From Lachnospiraceae bacterium (lineage in GTDB: Bacteria; Bacillota; Clostridia; Lachnospirales; Lachnospiraceae), in assembly GCA_017619615.1 (NCBI GenBank), contig JAFZRY010000001.1, positions 1 to 49,398 on the forward strand: a stretch of DNA of 49,398 nt, written 5' to 3'. The position numbers were made by a program, and so were the translations under genes. Positions within the stretch are counted from its first letter, which is position 1, and each line of letters opens with the position of its first letter. Below, one piece after another: positions 8,801 through 14,719 of this stretch. The notes under the pieces were generated by a model. It made no database searches and was not told the DNA's origin. It saw nothing but the letters and a program-made list of their open reading frames with translations.

Positions 8801-10081
8801 GATATTTTGAGCAGGCATGCCATGCTTGCCCAGATAAGCAGAAATCGTTTCGGGACTCAATCCGGACAGATACAGACGCCTGAATCTGCCGTAAAGTGCC
8901 GAATTATCCGACCGGCTTGTGACCACGATTTGAACATTGGGGCATTTCTCGGAAAGAAATTCCATTTCATCCAGGATCATCTGATAAACAGAGCATCCGA
9001 AAATATGGCGTTCCTCATCACGGATCACTGTCATGGAAACCTCATTCATTCCATCGAGCAAAAGCAGATATTCCGGAGAGCCGTGCCGTTCTCTGAAAAT
9101 GGAATCGACCGGTCTGACAGCCCTTTCAAGAGGCGTTGAGAAAACCTCTTCTATCTGTCCGAACGAAGATTCATTTGCATTTCTGATATTCTCATCTGTT
9201 CTGACCTGCCTGAATACAGAACGTCTGATAAAGCTGCTTTTCCCTTCATCATAAATGGCTCCGTAATTGGAGTCAGGCGCAAATGAAAGTTCAATGAAAA
9301 CCGGTATTTGAGCATCTTCCCGGTATTCTTTTCCTTCATAAGCATTTCTCATGATATGCATCAGTGCAGTCGTTTTCCCGATGCCGCCTTCCCCGATTAG
9401 ATAAATGTCAGAGTCCGTTTTTTCAAGGGATTTGATCAGGGACTGTTCTTCTCCGGAGATTTCATCTAATATATTTTGTTTTTCATGTACACTAATTGGG
9501 AGATTCTCTGTAGAATCAGGTTTATTCATAACGGGAGGCAAAATAGTTTCCTCTATATGGAGATTCGCAAATCTGCCGCCCCGAGAACGGCTGCCCGTAA
9601 ACCAGCGGTGCGCACCGTACCAAACGTTTTGCTTGTTGATTTCAGTTATTTCGTTAAAAATCTTGTGAAAGCTGTCTTCCGAGTAATCAAGCCATGTAGA
9701 TTCAAATATCCGGCGGATACCGGCATCGGCTTTTTTCTTTTCTGTTTCATAGTCGACAGACGGAAGACGTAAGACATGTATAGTTCTTTCGTCCGTATCT
9801 TTTTCACATGCAAGTCTCATCTCTTCCCGCACATAATCCATTTCATAAGCGGACAAGGCAGTCCTGTTTGTAAATGCATCTGGCGAACCGATGAGAATAT
9901 AATGAGGTGCACTAATTAAGGCCTCGCTCAATTGTGTAGGAAAAGCGCGGCCGCATTCCATTTCCTGTTTGTCAAAAAACACACGAAGACCGTATGTCCT
10001 GAGAAAACTCAAGAGTTTCGTTGCATATTCTTCGCCGTCACTGCGCCTGTATGAAATAAACACATCATAAACTTTGTTCAT
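5819..10081 (-). CDS. TIR-NACHT-WD40 protein, bacterial NLR-like candidate anti-phage effector
   Basis: A 1420-residue, four-part protein. TIR domain 1-150: YDVFISYRRSD at 5-15, then DYVREEMRLA at 82-91, where Glu87 aligns with the catalytic Glu of NAD-cleaving TIRs (compare DWVHKE in SARM1). NACHT/STAND ATPase 225-625: Walker A GEGGIGKTT (230-238, Lys236), Walker B YLLLLDGMNE (338-347), sensor VVTSRS (386-391), and FIHQHLRDYFAA (613-624), the usual end of the helical region. Pentapeptide-like repeats lie at 732-751, then 14 WD repeats at 778-1385, and a tail with SGCDLRELHPDS. Known relatives act as ligand-triggered oligomers that deplete NAD during phage infection; that role is inferred here. 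AT-richer than its neighbours. It starts 12 bases after the galE stop with no clear ribosome site. Confidence 0.9.
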   Translation of the reverse strand: MNKVYDVFISYRRSDGEEYATKLLSFLRTYGLRVFFDKQEMECGRAFPTQLSEALISAPHYILIGSPDAFTNRTALSAYEMDYVREEMRLACEKDTDERTIHVLRLPSVDYETEKKKADAGIRRIFESTWLDYSEDSFHKIFNEITEINKQNVWYGAHRWFTGSRSRGGRFANLHIEETILPPVMNKPDSTENLPISVHEKQNILDEISGEEQSLIKSLEKTDSDIYLIGEGGIGKTTALMHIMRNAYEGKEYREDAQIPVFIELSFAPDSNYGAIYDEGKSSFIRRSVFRQVRTDENIRNANESSFGQIEEVFSTPLERAVRPVDSIFRERHGSPEYLLLLDGMNEVSMTVIRDEERHIFGCSVYQMILDEMEFLSEKCPNVQIVVTSRSDNSALYGRFRRLYLSGLSPETISAYLGKHGMPAQNIMSALSDNGLRETLPVPLFLTLYAKIVNKEGVTSQGEILKSFFHERSKNVDDYSAPSRLDKAEKNMKETASEKLGNRMTAEMYRFILDFILPEIAWNMERESIFYCDPIDAEDWIKSFFKNSPILGKYGRVTFESADTGGYADLSEVSEEFIKGNTNDDYEKQTRKILERCVYTLGILQKTKSEYGFIHQHLRDYFAAVRNINILRVSAYMKKKGKDDAAFDCMQHYFADKPVSLQVRRFMGECLGEQKNRPFYAEERWNYGEPEEENDRNLLRRSLDIYRRRFSPELEKEFAVYSLIETLKSVRQDLSGFDFSHLDLWNIRLNGCILSRPGLFSLFSGTKLNYRSFGPSGHTEDINSVRISHDGTRIVTTSSDNTAKIWKTGTLEESGTLRGHHNDVNFACFSPDDKSVLTASSDNTVKIWDAETLQEVTSLNGHIKRVNSVNFSPDGKRIITASNDRTAIVWDTDNSTELKRLKEHKGPVNYACYSPKGNMIVTASSDCSAVIWDSLTFEVHGVLEGHTNAIVSAVFSPDGKRIVTASEDRTAKVWDATTYTEIGSLKGHTHMLRSAFFSPDGKRIITVSKDLTVKFWDANSFALTYTLGKLVTMIHSAVLTPDGTRIIISVGRSLQMWDVKSFRLVRTASGHMNKINYAGFSPNGEYIVTLNDKTAMIWAGVRDRNIRLLGLLHGHRRKICSVSFSHDGKRIVTSSRDKTAKIWDAESFRLIGTLEGYEKTVISADFSLDGEYIVAASEDNTVSIWDPNTCKKKSELYLPGVHLNTAVICPDGKTIATVSEDENDLPLKQTVFVWDLKKRIMICMLNHRCKVDSVAWSKDQKRIVTVSNRIIIDRKEFSNDITIWDAFSFERIQTRSFPNQGYRLSDIAMSPDGKHIAAIRKRSKNSVAVYDASNLFLNVPGVFYDSSTSSVEFSPDSEKIIFATNDGRVTVMDINTRDYLDTIENISGVFLSGCDLRELHPDSFISEEEVKRLYQAGAII
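5927..7750 (-). repeat. Fourteen tandem WD40 units within the TIR-NACHT gene
   Basis: On the minus strand about 1.8 kb encodes 14 consecutive units of 41-53 residues (mostly 42, so a 126-base period). Units 1-6 and 9 are canonical, with FSPDGKRI-TAS-D-TAK-WD and a closing G-H. Unit 7 has lost the G-H pair, and 8 and 11-14 are more divergent, with insertions in 11 and 12. Fourteen units suit two seven-bladed propellers. The near-identical core bases (for example the repeated coding of PDGKRI) make the region prone to recombination and to copy-number change. Confidence 0.88.
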
Positions 10082-10093
10082 AGCATACGTGGT

Positions 10094-11098
10094 TCACAAC
10101 ATTCCCTTTTCAAAGCGCCAGGCGTCCCGGCACATGTCTTCAATAGTCTTCTCCGCTTTCCAATGCAGAACGGATTCCGCCTTTTTCGTCTCAGCGTAAC
10201 TGTAGGCCAGATCGCCGGGGCGGCGCGGCGCGATCACATAAGGGATCTGCAGGCCGTTGGCTTTTTCGAAGGCGCGGATCATCTCCATGACGCTGGTGCC
10301 TTTTCCGGTGCCCAGGTTGAAGATCTCCGTGCCCGTGTGCGTTTCGGCGTAGCCGAGCGCAGCCACATGGCCCTTCGCGAGGTCCACGACGTGGATGTAA
10401 TCGCGCACGCCGGTCCCGTCCGGGGTCTCGTAATCATCCCCGAAGACGTTCAGATGATCGCGGATGCCCGCGGCCACCTGGGTGATGTACGGCATCAGGT
10501 TGTTGGGGATCCCGCCCGGTTTTTCCCCGATCAGGCCGCTTTCGTGGGCGCCGACGGGATTGAAATAGCGCAGCAGAACAACGGACAGCTGCTCATCGGC
10601 GCGCGCCGCGTCCTGCAGGATCTTTTCGATCATGAATTTTGTCCAGCCATAGGGATTGCTGCAGCCTCCGACCGGCGAATCCTCGCGGAACGGGCAGGGC
10701 GACAGCGCGCCGTAGACCGTAGAGGAGGAACTGAAAATGATGCGGCGGCAGCCGTATTCCGCCATTGTCTCCAGCAGCGTCAGGCTGGTATCCAGGTTGT
10801 TGCGGTAATACATGAGCGGTTTGACGACGGACTCACCCACCGCTTTAAAGCCGGCGAAATGGATGACCGCTTCAATGTCCTGTTCCGCGAACAGCTTCGC
10901 GAGCCCCTTCCGGTCCGCCACGTCCAGTTCATAAAAGACCGGGCGCTTCCCGGTAATCTGTTCGATGCGGTTCACGACGTCGCGGCTGCTGTTGGACAGG
11001 TCGTCCGCAATGACGACTTCGTGTCCCTGCTCCAGCAGTTCCACGGCCGTATGGGAGCCGATGAAACCGGTCCCTCCCGTCAGTAAGACTTTACTCAT
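10094..11098 (-). CDS. galE: UDP-glucose 4-epimerase
   Basis: NAD-dependent short-chain dehydrogenase-type epimerase interconverting UDP-glucose and UDP-galactose, for galactose use and surface polysaccharide precursors. The 334-residue product has the Rossmann motif GGTGFIGSHT at 8-17, the SSSSTVYG catalytic Ser/Thr stretch, and the catalytic YGWTK (Tyr and Lys four apart). Length and the DDYETPDGTGVRDYIHVVDLA segment are typical of GalE. Start ATG at 11098 has a GGAGAGGAG site and overlaps the end of the membrane polymerase gene by eight bases, so the pair is coupled. The TIR-NACHT gene begins 12 bases past its stop and would be read from the same transcript. Confidence 0.96.
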   Translation of the reverse strand: MSKVLLTGGTGFIGSHTAVELLEQGHEVVIADDLSNSSRDVVNRIEQITGKRPVFYELDVADRKGLAKLFAEQDIEAVIHFAGFKAVGESVVKPLMYYRNNLDTSLTLLETMAEYGCRRIIFSSSSTVYGALSPCPFREDSPVGGCSNPYGWTKFMIEKILQDAARADEQLSVVLLRYFNPVGAHESGLIGEKPGGIPNNLMPYITQVAAGIRDHLNVFGDDYETPDGTGVRDYIHVVDLAKGHVAALGYAETHTGTEIFNLGTGKGTSVMEMIRAFEKANGLQIPYVIAPRRPGDLAYSYAETKKAESVLHWKAEKTIEDMCRDAWRFEKGML

Positions 11099-12425
11099 GG
11101 ATCTCCTCTCCTTTCAGTTCCGCGCTGCGCAGCGTCACCGCGTACCAGCTGATGCCGACGGCGGCGTTCATCCAGGGATTGTAATAGGTCGCGATCAGGA
11201 AACAGATGAGGCCGGTAAAGATCAGCGCCTCCTCTCCTTCCTTCAGCTTGCGGCGCGCCTTGATCAACTGGATCAGCGCCAGACCGGCCGGCGCCAGATA
11301 CAGCAGGAGGCCGATGACGCCGCAGCGCATCAGCACGTCGTGGTAAAAATACTCGTCCTGTCCGTCGCGGGAAGGGACCACGGCGCCGAGCCCGTGCCCG
11401 ATCAGCGGGGACGTCCGGATCATTTCTTTAAGTTCCCGCACGGTCTGCTCCCGCGTGGCGTTTGTGTTTTCAGTAATATCTTCCATATCGATGGGTCCGG
11501 TGTCCGTCCACGTGTGCGGATACGGGATCACCGCGTTCAGGTCCACATGGAAGCAGCGCGCCATCGCGTACTGGAAGCTGCCCTGGCGCAGGATCAGGTC
11601 TTCCGCGGTCATGGACAGCAGGAAGATGCCGGCCAGCACCAGCGTCCGCAGCAGCACGCGCCGCACGGGATATTGACGGCACAGCACGACAAGCGCCAGC
11701 ACAAGACCCGCGAACAGCGTCAGATACATACTGCGGGTATAAGTAAAGAACAGAGCGATGAAGTTAAGCAGGAACAGCACAGCATACTTTATGGAAAAGC
11801 GTTCGCTCTTCATCTGCCGGCCCAGGAACAGCACGCAGGCGATCACCATGTACATGGAGCTGCGGCAGAAAATGCGGACCGCGTTGTATTCCACCGGGAG
11901 CAGGGTCCCCCACTGGATGTCCCAGATCCATTCCACGAAACCGGGCAGCGCGTCCGGGGCGACGCCCGCGAAGATGATGTTGAACAACACGCACAGCACC
12001 GCCTGGAAGGTCGCGCCGGCCAGGCCAAAGCTGATCACGCGCCACAGGTCATCCTTATCCCGTACCAGCACCTGGATCAGCGGGATCAGGCCCAGCCAGG
12101 CGAAGCCCATGATATCGGAGGCCCACACGCCGGCGTGGTTTCCGTTCACGCGGCCCCGGAACGCTTCCATGGCCAGATAAACAAACAGCGCCAGAAGCAG
12201 CAGGAACAGCGGCTTCCGGACCTGGTTCTTCAGATCCCGGCAATACAGCGGCAGGCCGCACCCGAGCACCAGCAGCGTCAGCACGATGCGCGGGCTGAAC
12301 CATCCCGCCGTGACGTAATGGCCCGCCCCCGTTGAGGCGATGTCAAAGAAAAGCAGGCACAGGCAGATAAGGCCCGTTTTCCTCAGTCGTTCCCAAAAGT
12401 ATTCTTTTTGTTCGAGTTTATCCAT
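11091..12425 (-). CDS. O-antigen ligase/Wzy-like polysaccharide polymerase membrane protein
   Basis: Polytopic membrane protein of about 444 residues with some ten to twelve hydrophobic helices and one large extracytoplasmic loop (roughly 290-370), the hallmark of the WaaL/Wzy (Wzy_C) superfamily. The loop contains TSPLIGHGLGAVVPSRDG, resembling the conserved ligase/polymerase loop (P-hGhGhG). In Gram-positives such proteins polymerise or ligate surface glycans; the downstream galE would supply UDP-galactose. ATG at 12425 is preferred over ATG at 12443 because the AAGGG ribosome-site candidate lies between them. A strong sigma-A promoter stands 30 bases upstream. The exact glycan is unknown. 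Confidence 0.78.
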   Translation of the reverse strand: MDKLEQKEYFWERLRKTGLICLCLLFFDIASTGAGHYVTAGWFSPRIVLTLLVLGCGLPLYCRDLKNQVRKPLFLLLLALFVYLAMEAFRGRVNGNHAGVWASDIMGFAWLGLIPLIQVLVRDKDDLWRVISFGLAGATFQAVLCVLFNIIFAGVAPDALPGFVEWIWDIQWGTLLPVEYNAVRIFCRSSMYMVIACVLFLGRQMKSERFSIKYAVLFLLNFIALFFTYTRSMYLTLFAGLVLALVVLCRQYPVRRVLLRTLVLAGIFLLSMTAEDLILRQGSFQYAMARCFHVDLNAVIPYPHTWTDTGPIDMEDITENTNATREQTVRELKEMIRTSPLIGHGLGAVVPSRDGQDEYFYHDVLMRCGVIGLLLYLAPAGLALIQLIKARRKLKEGEEALIFTGLICFLIATYYNPWMNAAVGISWYAVTLRSAELKGEEIHE

Positions 12426-12454
12426 GCGGTGTTGACCCTTCATTCTATGCGGTC

Positions 12455-12483
12455 ATTATAGCGGAAAGGCACATTCTTTTCAA
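12455..12483 (-). promoter_or_regulatory. Sigma-A promoter for the Wzy-like gene and galE
   Basis: Minus strand: -35 TTGAAA at 12478-12483, 17-base spacer, -10 TATAAT at 12455-12460. This is close to consensus and 30 bases before the ATG at 12425. It stands back to back with the rsuA promoter; the two -35 boxes are only four bases apart. Confidence 0.8.
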
Positions 12484-12487
12484 GTCT

Positions 12488-12516
12488 TTGACAAACGGCC
12501 CGCGGCAGGGCATAAT
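12488..12516 (+). promoter_or_regulatory. Sigma-A promoter for rsuA
   Basis: Plus strand: -35 TTGACA at 12488-12493, 17-base spacer, -10 CATAAT at 12511-12516, followed by AAGGAGG ten bases ahead of the rsuA ATG at 12541. The predicted leader is very short. Confidence 0.78.
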
Positions 12517-12540
12517 AGAGGAAAAGGAGGCAGAAAGCCC

Positions 12541-13254
12541 ATGGAACGCCTGGACAAGATTCTTTCCGAATACAGCCGGTATTCCCGGCGTGAAGCATCC
12601 GAACTGATCCGCCGCGGCCGGGTCCTGGCGGACGGCGTTCCCGTGCGCGACGCGGCCGCCAAATTCGATCCGGAGACAGTCCGTCTGACTGTGGACGGCA
12701 CCGCGCTCGTCATCCGGAAGCAGCACACGCTGATGCTGAACAAACCCGCCGGTTATGTCTCCGCCACGGATGATCCGCGCGAAAAGACCGTGCTGGAGCT
12801 GGTCCGCGAAGAGGACCGGTATCCGGAACTCTTCCCCGCCGGCCGTCTCGACAAGGATACCACCGGCCTGCTGATCCTGACCAGCGACGGCGATCTGTGC
12901 CACCGCATCATTTCTCCTAAAAAAGAGATCTGGAAGACCTACGAAACGGACGTGCAGGGTCTTCTGACTAAAGCGGACGCAGACGCCGTCCGGGCCGGCA
13001 TCCGCCTGCAGAGCGGCGAGCAGTTCCTGCCCGGAGAACTGACTGTCCTGGAAGCCGGGGAAGTCTCCCGCGCCGAACTGAAGATCCGCGAAGGGAAGTT
13101 TCACCAGGTCAAGCGCATGATGGCCGCGCTGGGCAAGCCCGTGCTGCACCTGCGGCGCACGGCGGTCGGCGGTCTGCGGCTGGATCCGTTGCTCGCGCCG
13201 GGCGAATACCGCACGCTCACCGAGCAGGATATCGACAGGATCTTCCTGGGATAA
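12541..13254 (+). CDS. rsuA: 16S rRNA pseudouridine(516) synthase, RsuA family
   Basis: Isomerises a uridine in 16S rRNA to pseudouridine. The 237-residue product opens with an S4 RNA-binding domain (MERLDKILSEYSRYSRREAS, to about residue 60) and continues with the catalytic domain: NKPAGYVSA near 70 and AGRLDKDTTGLLILTSDG near 100-117, where the Asp of RLD is the catalytic residue of the family. RsuA, RluB and RluE/F share this layout; the size and EKTVLELV region favour RsuA. It is a single-gene unit with its own promoter and a strong terminator immediately after. Minor doubt concerns only which uridine is modified. Confidence 0.9.
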   Translation: MERLDKILSEYSRYSRREASELIRRGRVLADGVPVRDAAAKFDPETVRLTVDGTALVIRKQHTLMLNKPAGYVSATDDPREKTVLELVREEDRYPELFPAGRLDKDTTGLLILTSDGDLCHRIISPKKEIWKTYETDVQGLLTKADADAVRAGIRLQSGEQFLPGELTVLEAGEVSRAELKIREGKFHQVKRMMAALGKPVLHLRRTAVGGLRLDPLLAPGEYRTLTEQDIDRIFLG

Positions 13255-13273
13255 GCATGTCTCCCCGTTCAAG

Positions 13274-13296
13274 GCCTGCAAAAGCAGGCTTTTTTT
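13274..13296 (+). terminator. Intrinsic terminator after rsuA
   Basis: Stem GCCTGC / GCAGGC (13274-13279 and 13284-13289) with an AAAA loop, followed by seven T (13290-13296). It lies 20 bases after the rsuA stop. Confidence 0.9.
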
Positions 13297-13297
13297 C

Positions 13298-13326
13298 TTG
13301 CCATTTTTCCGTTTCCGTGCTATTAT
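13298..13326 (+). promoter_or_regulatory. Promoter for the LysR regulator gene
   Basis: -35 TTGCCA at 13298-13303, 17-base spacer, -10 TATTAT at 13321-13326. It starts right after the rsuA terminator and lies about 55 bases ahead of the LysR start. Confidence 0.6.
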
Positions 13327-13382
13327 TTACAAAAAGTTATCGTGCCATAAACAAAAACACATATTATCAGTGAGGCCGCCTT

Positions 13383-14330
13383 ATGTTCAGCAATGCCGAA
13401 TACGTGTATGAAGTGTACAAAGAACGCAGTTTTTCCCGCGCCGCCCAGAATCTTTACATCTCCCAGCCCGCGCTCAGCGTAACGATCAAACGCATTGAGC
13501 AGCGCGTCGGCGCGCCGCTTTTCGACCGCAGCACCAACCCCATCGGGCTCACGGAATGCGGACAGAAATACATCGAAGTGGTCAAGCAGATGATGGACCT
13601 GCAGAGCGGTTTCGTCAATTACCTGAACGATCTGGAAGACCTGAACGCCGGTGTGGTCAACGTGGGCGGCAGCAATCTGTTCACGTCCTGTCTGCTTCCC
13701 CCTATCATTTCCGAGTATAAGAACCGCTACCCTGCCGTGGAAATCAACGTGGTGGAAGCCAATACGCCGCTTCTGGATCATCTGCTGATGGAGGGCCGCC
13801 TGGACCTGATCCTGGACAATTACATGTTCGATAAGAACACGCACGACTCCCACCTGTACCGGCGGGAGGAACTGCTCCTGGCCGTCCCGGCCCGCTTCCC
13901 GGTCAACCGCAGCCTGAAAGAATACCAGATCAGCCGGGAAGATATCATCAGCGGCCGTTTCCGCGGCGGTGAGACCGCAGCCGCGCCGTTCGAATCGTTC
14001 CGCGGCCTGCCCTTCATCCTGCTGAAGGCCGGCAACGATACGCGCGACCGCGCCTTCACGACATTTGCCGAACACAAAATGCAGCCCTCCGTCATCCTGG
14101 AACTGGATCAGCAGATGACTTCCTACAACGTCAGCTGCCAGGGGCTGGGCATTTCGTTCGTGTCCGACACGCTGGTCCGCAGCGTTCCCGCCGACCGGCA
14201 CGTCTGCTTCTATAAGCTGGATTCCTCCTGTGCGCAGCGGGATCTGCGGTTCTTCCGTAAAAAAGCCAAATACGTCACGCGGGCCGTGCGGGAATTCCTG
14301 AACATCGCGGACCAGCTGGCGCAGCAGTAA
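13383..14330 (+). CDS. LysR-family transcriptional regulator
   Basis: DNA-binding regulator, 315 residues. An N-terminal winged helix-turn-helix (RSFSRAAQNLYISQPALSVTIKRIE, about 17-41, then APLFDRS and LTECGQKYI) is followed by a periplasmic-binding-protein-like effector domain (about 90-300). Its own promoter lies upstream. It is convergent with the cupin gene 32 bases downstream; since LysR genes often control a neighbour, the cupin-topB group is a possible but unproven target. No divergent partner is present, which is unusual for LysR proteins. The inducer cannot be read from the sequence. Confidence 0.93.
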   Translation: MFSNAEYVYEVYKERSFSRAAQNLYISQPALSVTIKRIEQRVGAPLFDRSTNPIGLTECGQKYIEVVKQMMDLQSGFVNYLNDLEDLNAGVVNVGGSNLFTSCLLPPIISEYKNRYPAVEINVVEANTPLLDHLLMEGRLDLILDNYMFDKNTHDSHLYRREELLLAVPARFPVNRSLKEYQISREDIISGRFRGGETAAAPFESFRGLPFILLKAGNDTRDRAFTTFAEHKMQPSVILELDQQMTSYNVSCQGLGISFVSDTLVRSVPADRHVCFYKLDSSCAQRDLRFFRKKAKYVTRAVREFLNIADQLAQQ

Positions 14331-14362
14331 GCGGCGCGGCGGCGCCGTCATTTCCGGCCAGT

Positions 14363-14719
14363 TTACCGTTCGTTCGGGAACAGGATCTCCGCGAGGAATT
14401 CCAGCGGTTCCTCTCCCACCGCTTCGATGCTGTGGGAACCGCCGTCTTTGCACTGCATCATGTCGCCTTCTTCCAGGATCTCCTCCCGGTCATCGTCCAT
14501 GACTTTCGCTTTTCCTTTGAGGATATAGTACAGTTCGTATTCGCCCGTATGCCGGTGATAGCCGATGGAATCGCCGGGCGCCAGGGTGAAGACCCCGAAA
14601 AGGCGGCCGGCGCCGCAGGAATCCTCCGGCAGCAGGAACTGGCGGCGGCAGATGATGCCTTCGCCGCCCTGCACGTGCGTCAGCATATCGACGGGCTGGT
14701 CCAGTTTTCTGATGATCAT
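14363..14719 (-). CDS. Cupin-domain protein
   Basis: Small single-domain beta-barrel protein of 118 residues. The cupin motifs are visible: GDSIGYHRHTGEYELYYILKGKAKV near 47-71 (metal ligands His, His, Glu) and EEGDMMQCKDGGSHSIEA near 81-98 (His). The N-terminus carries the GGEGIICRRQFL segment common to many Firmicute cupins of unknown substrate. Its start overlaps the end of topB by four bases (ATGA), so it is translated from the topB message. The role is unknown: metal-dependent sugar or amino-acid enzyme, or ligand sensor. Confidence 0.85.
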   Translation of the reverse strand: MIIRKLDQPVDMLTHVQGGEGIICRRQFLLPEDSCGAGRLFGVFTLAPGDSIGYHRHTGEYELYYILKGKAKVMDDDREEILEEGDMMQCKDGGSHSIEAVGEEPLEFLAEILFPNER

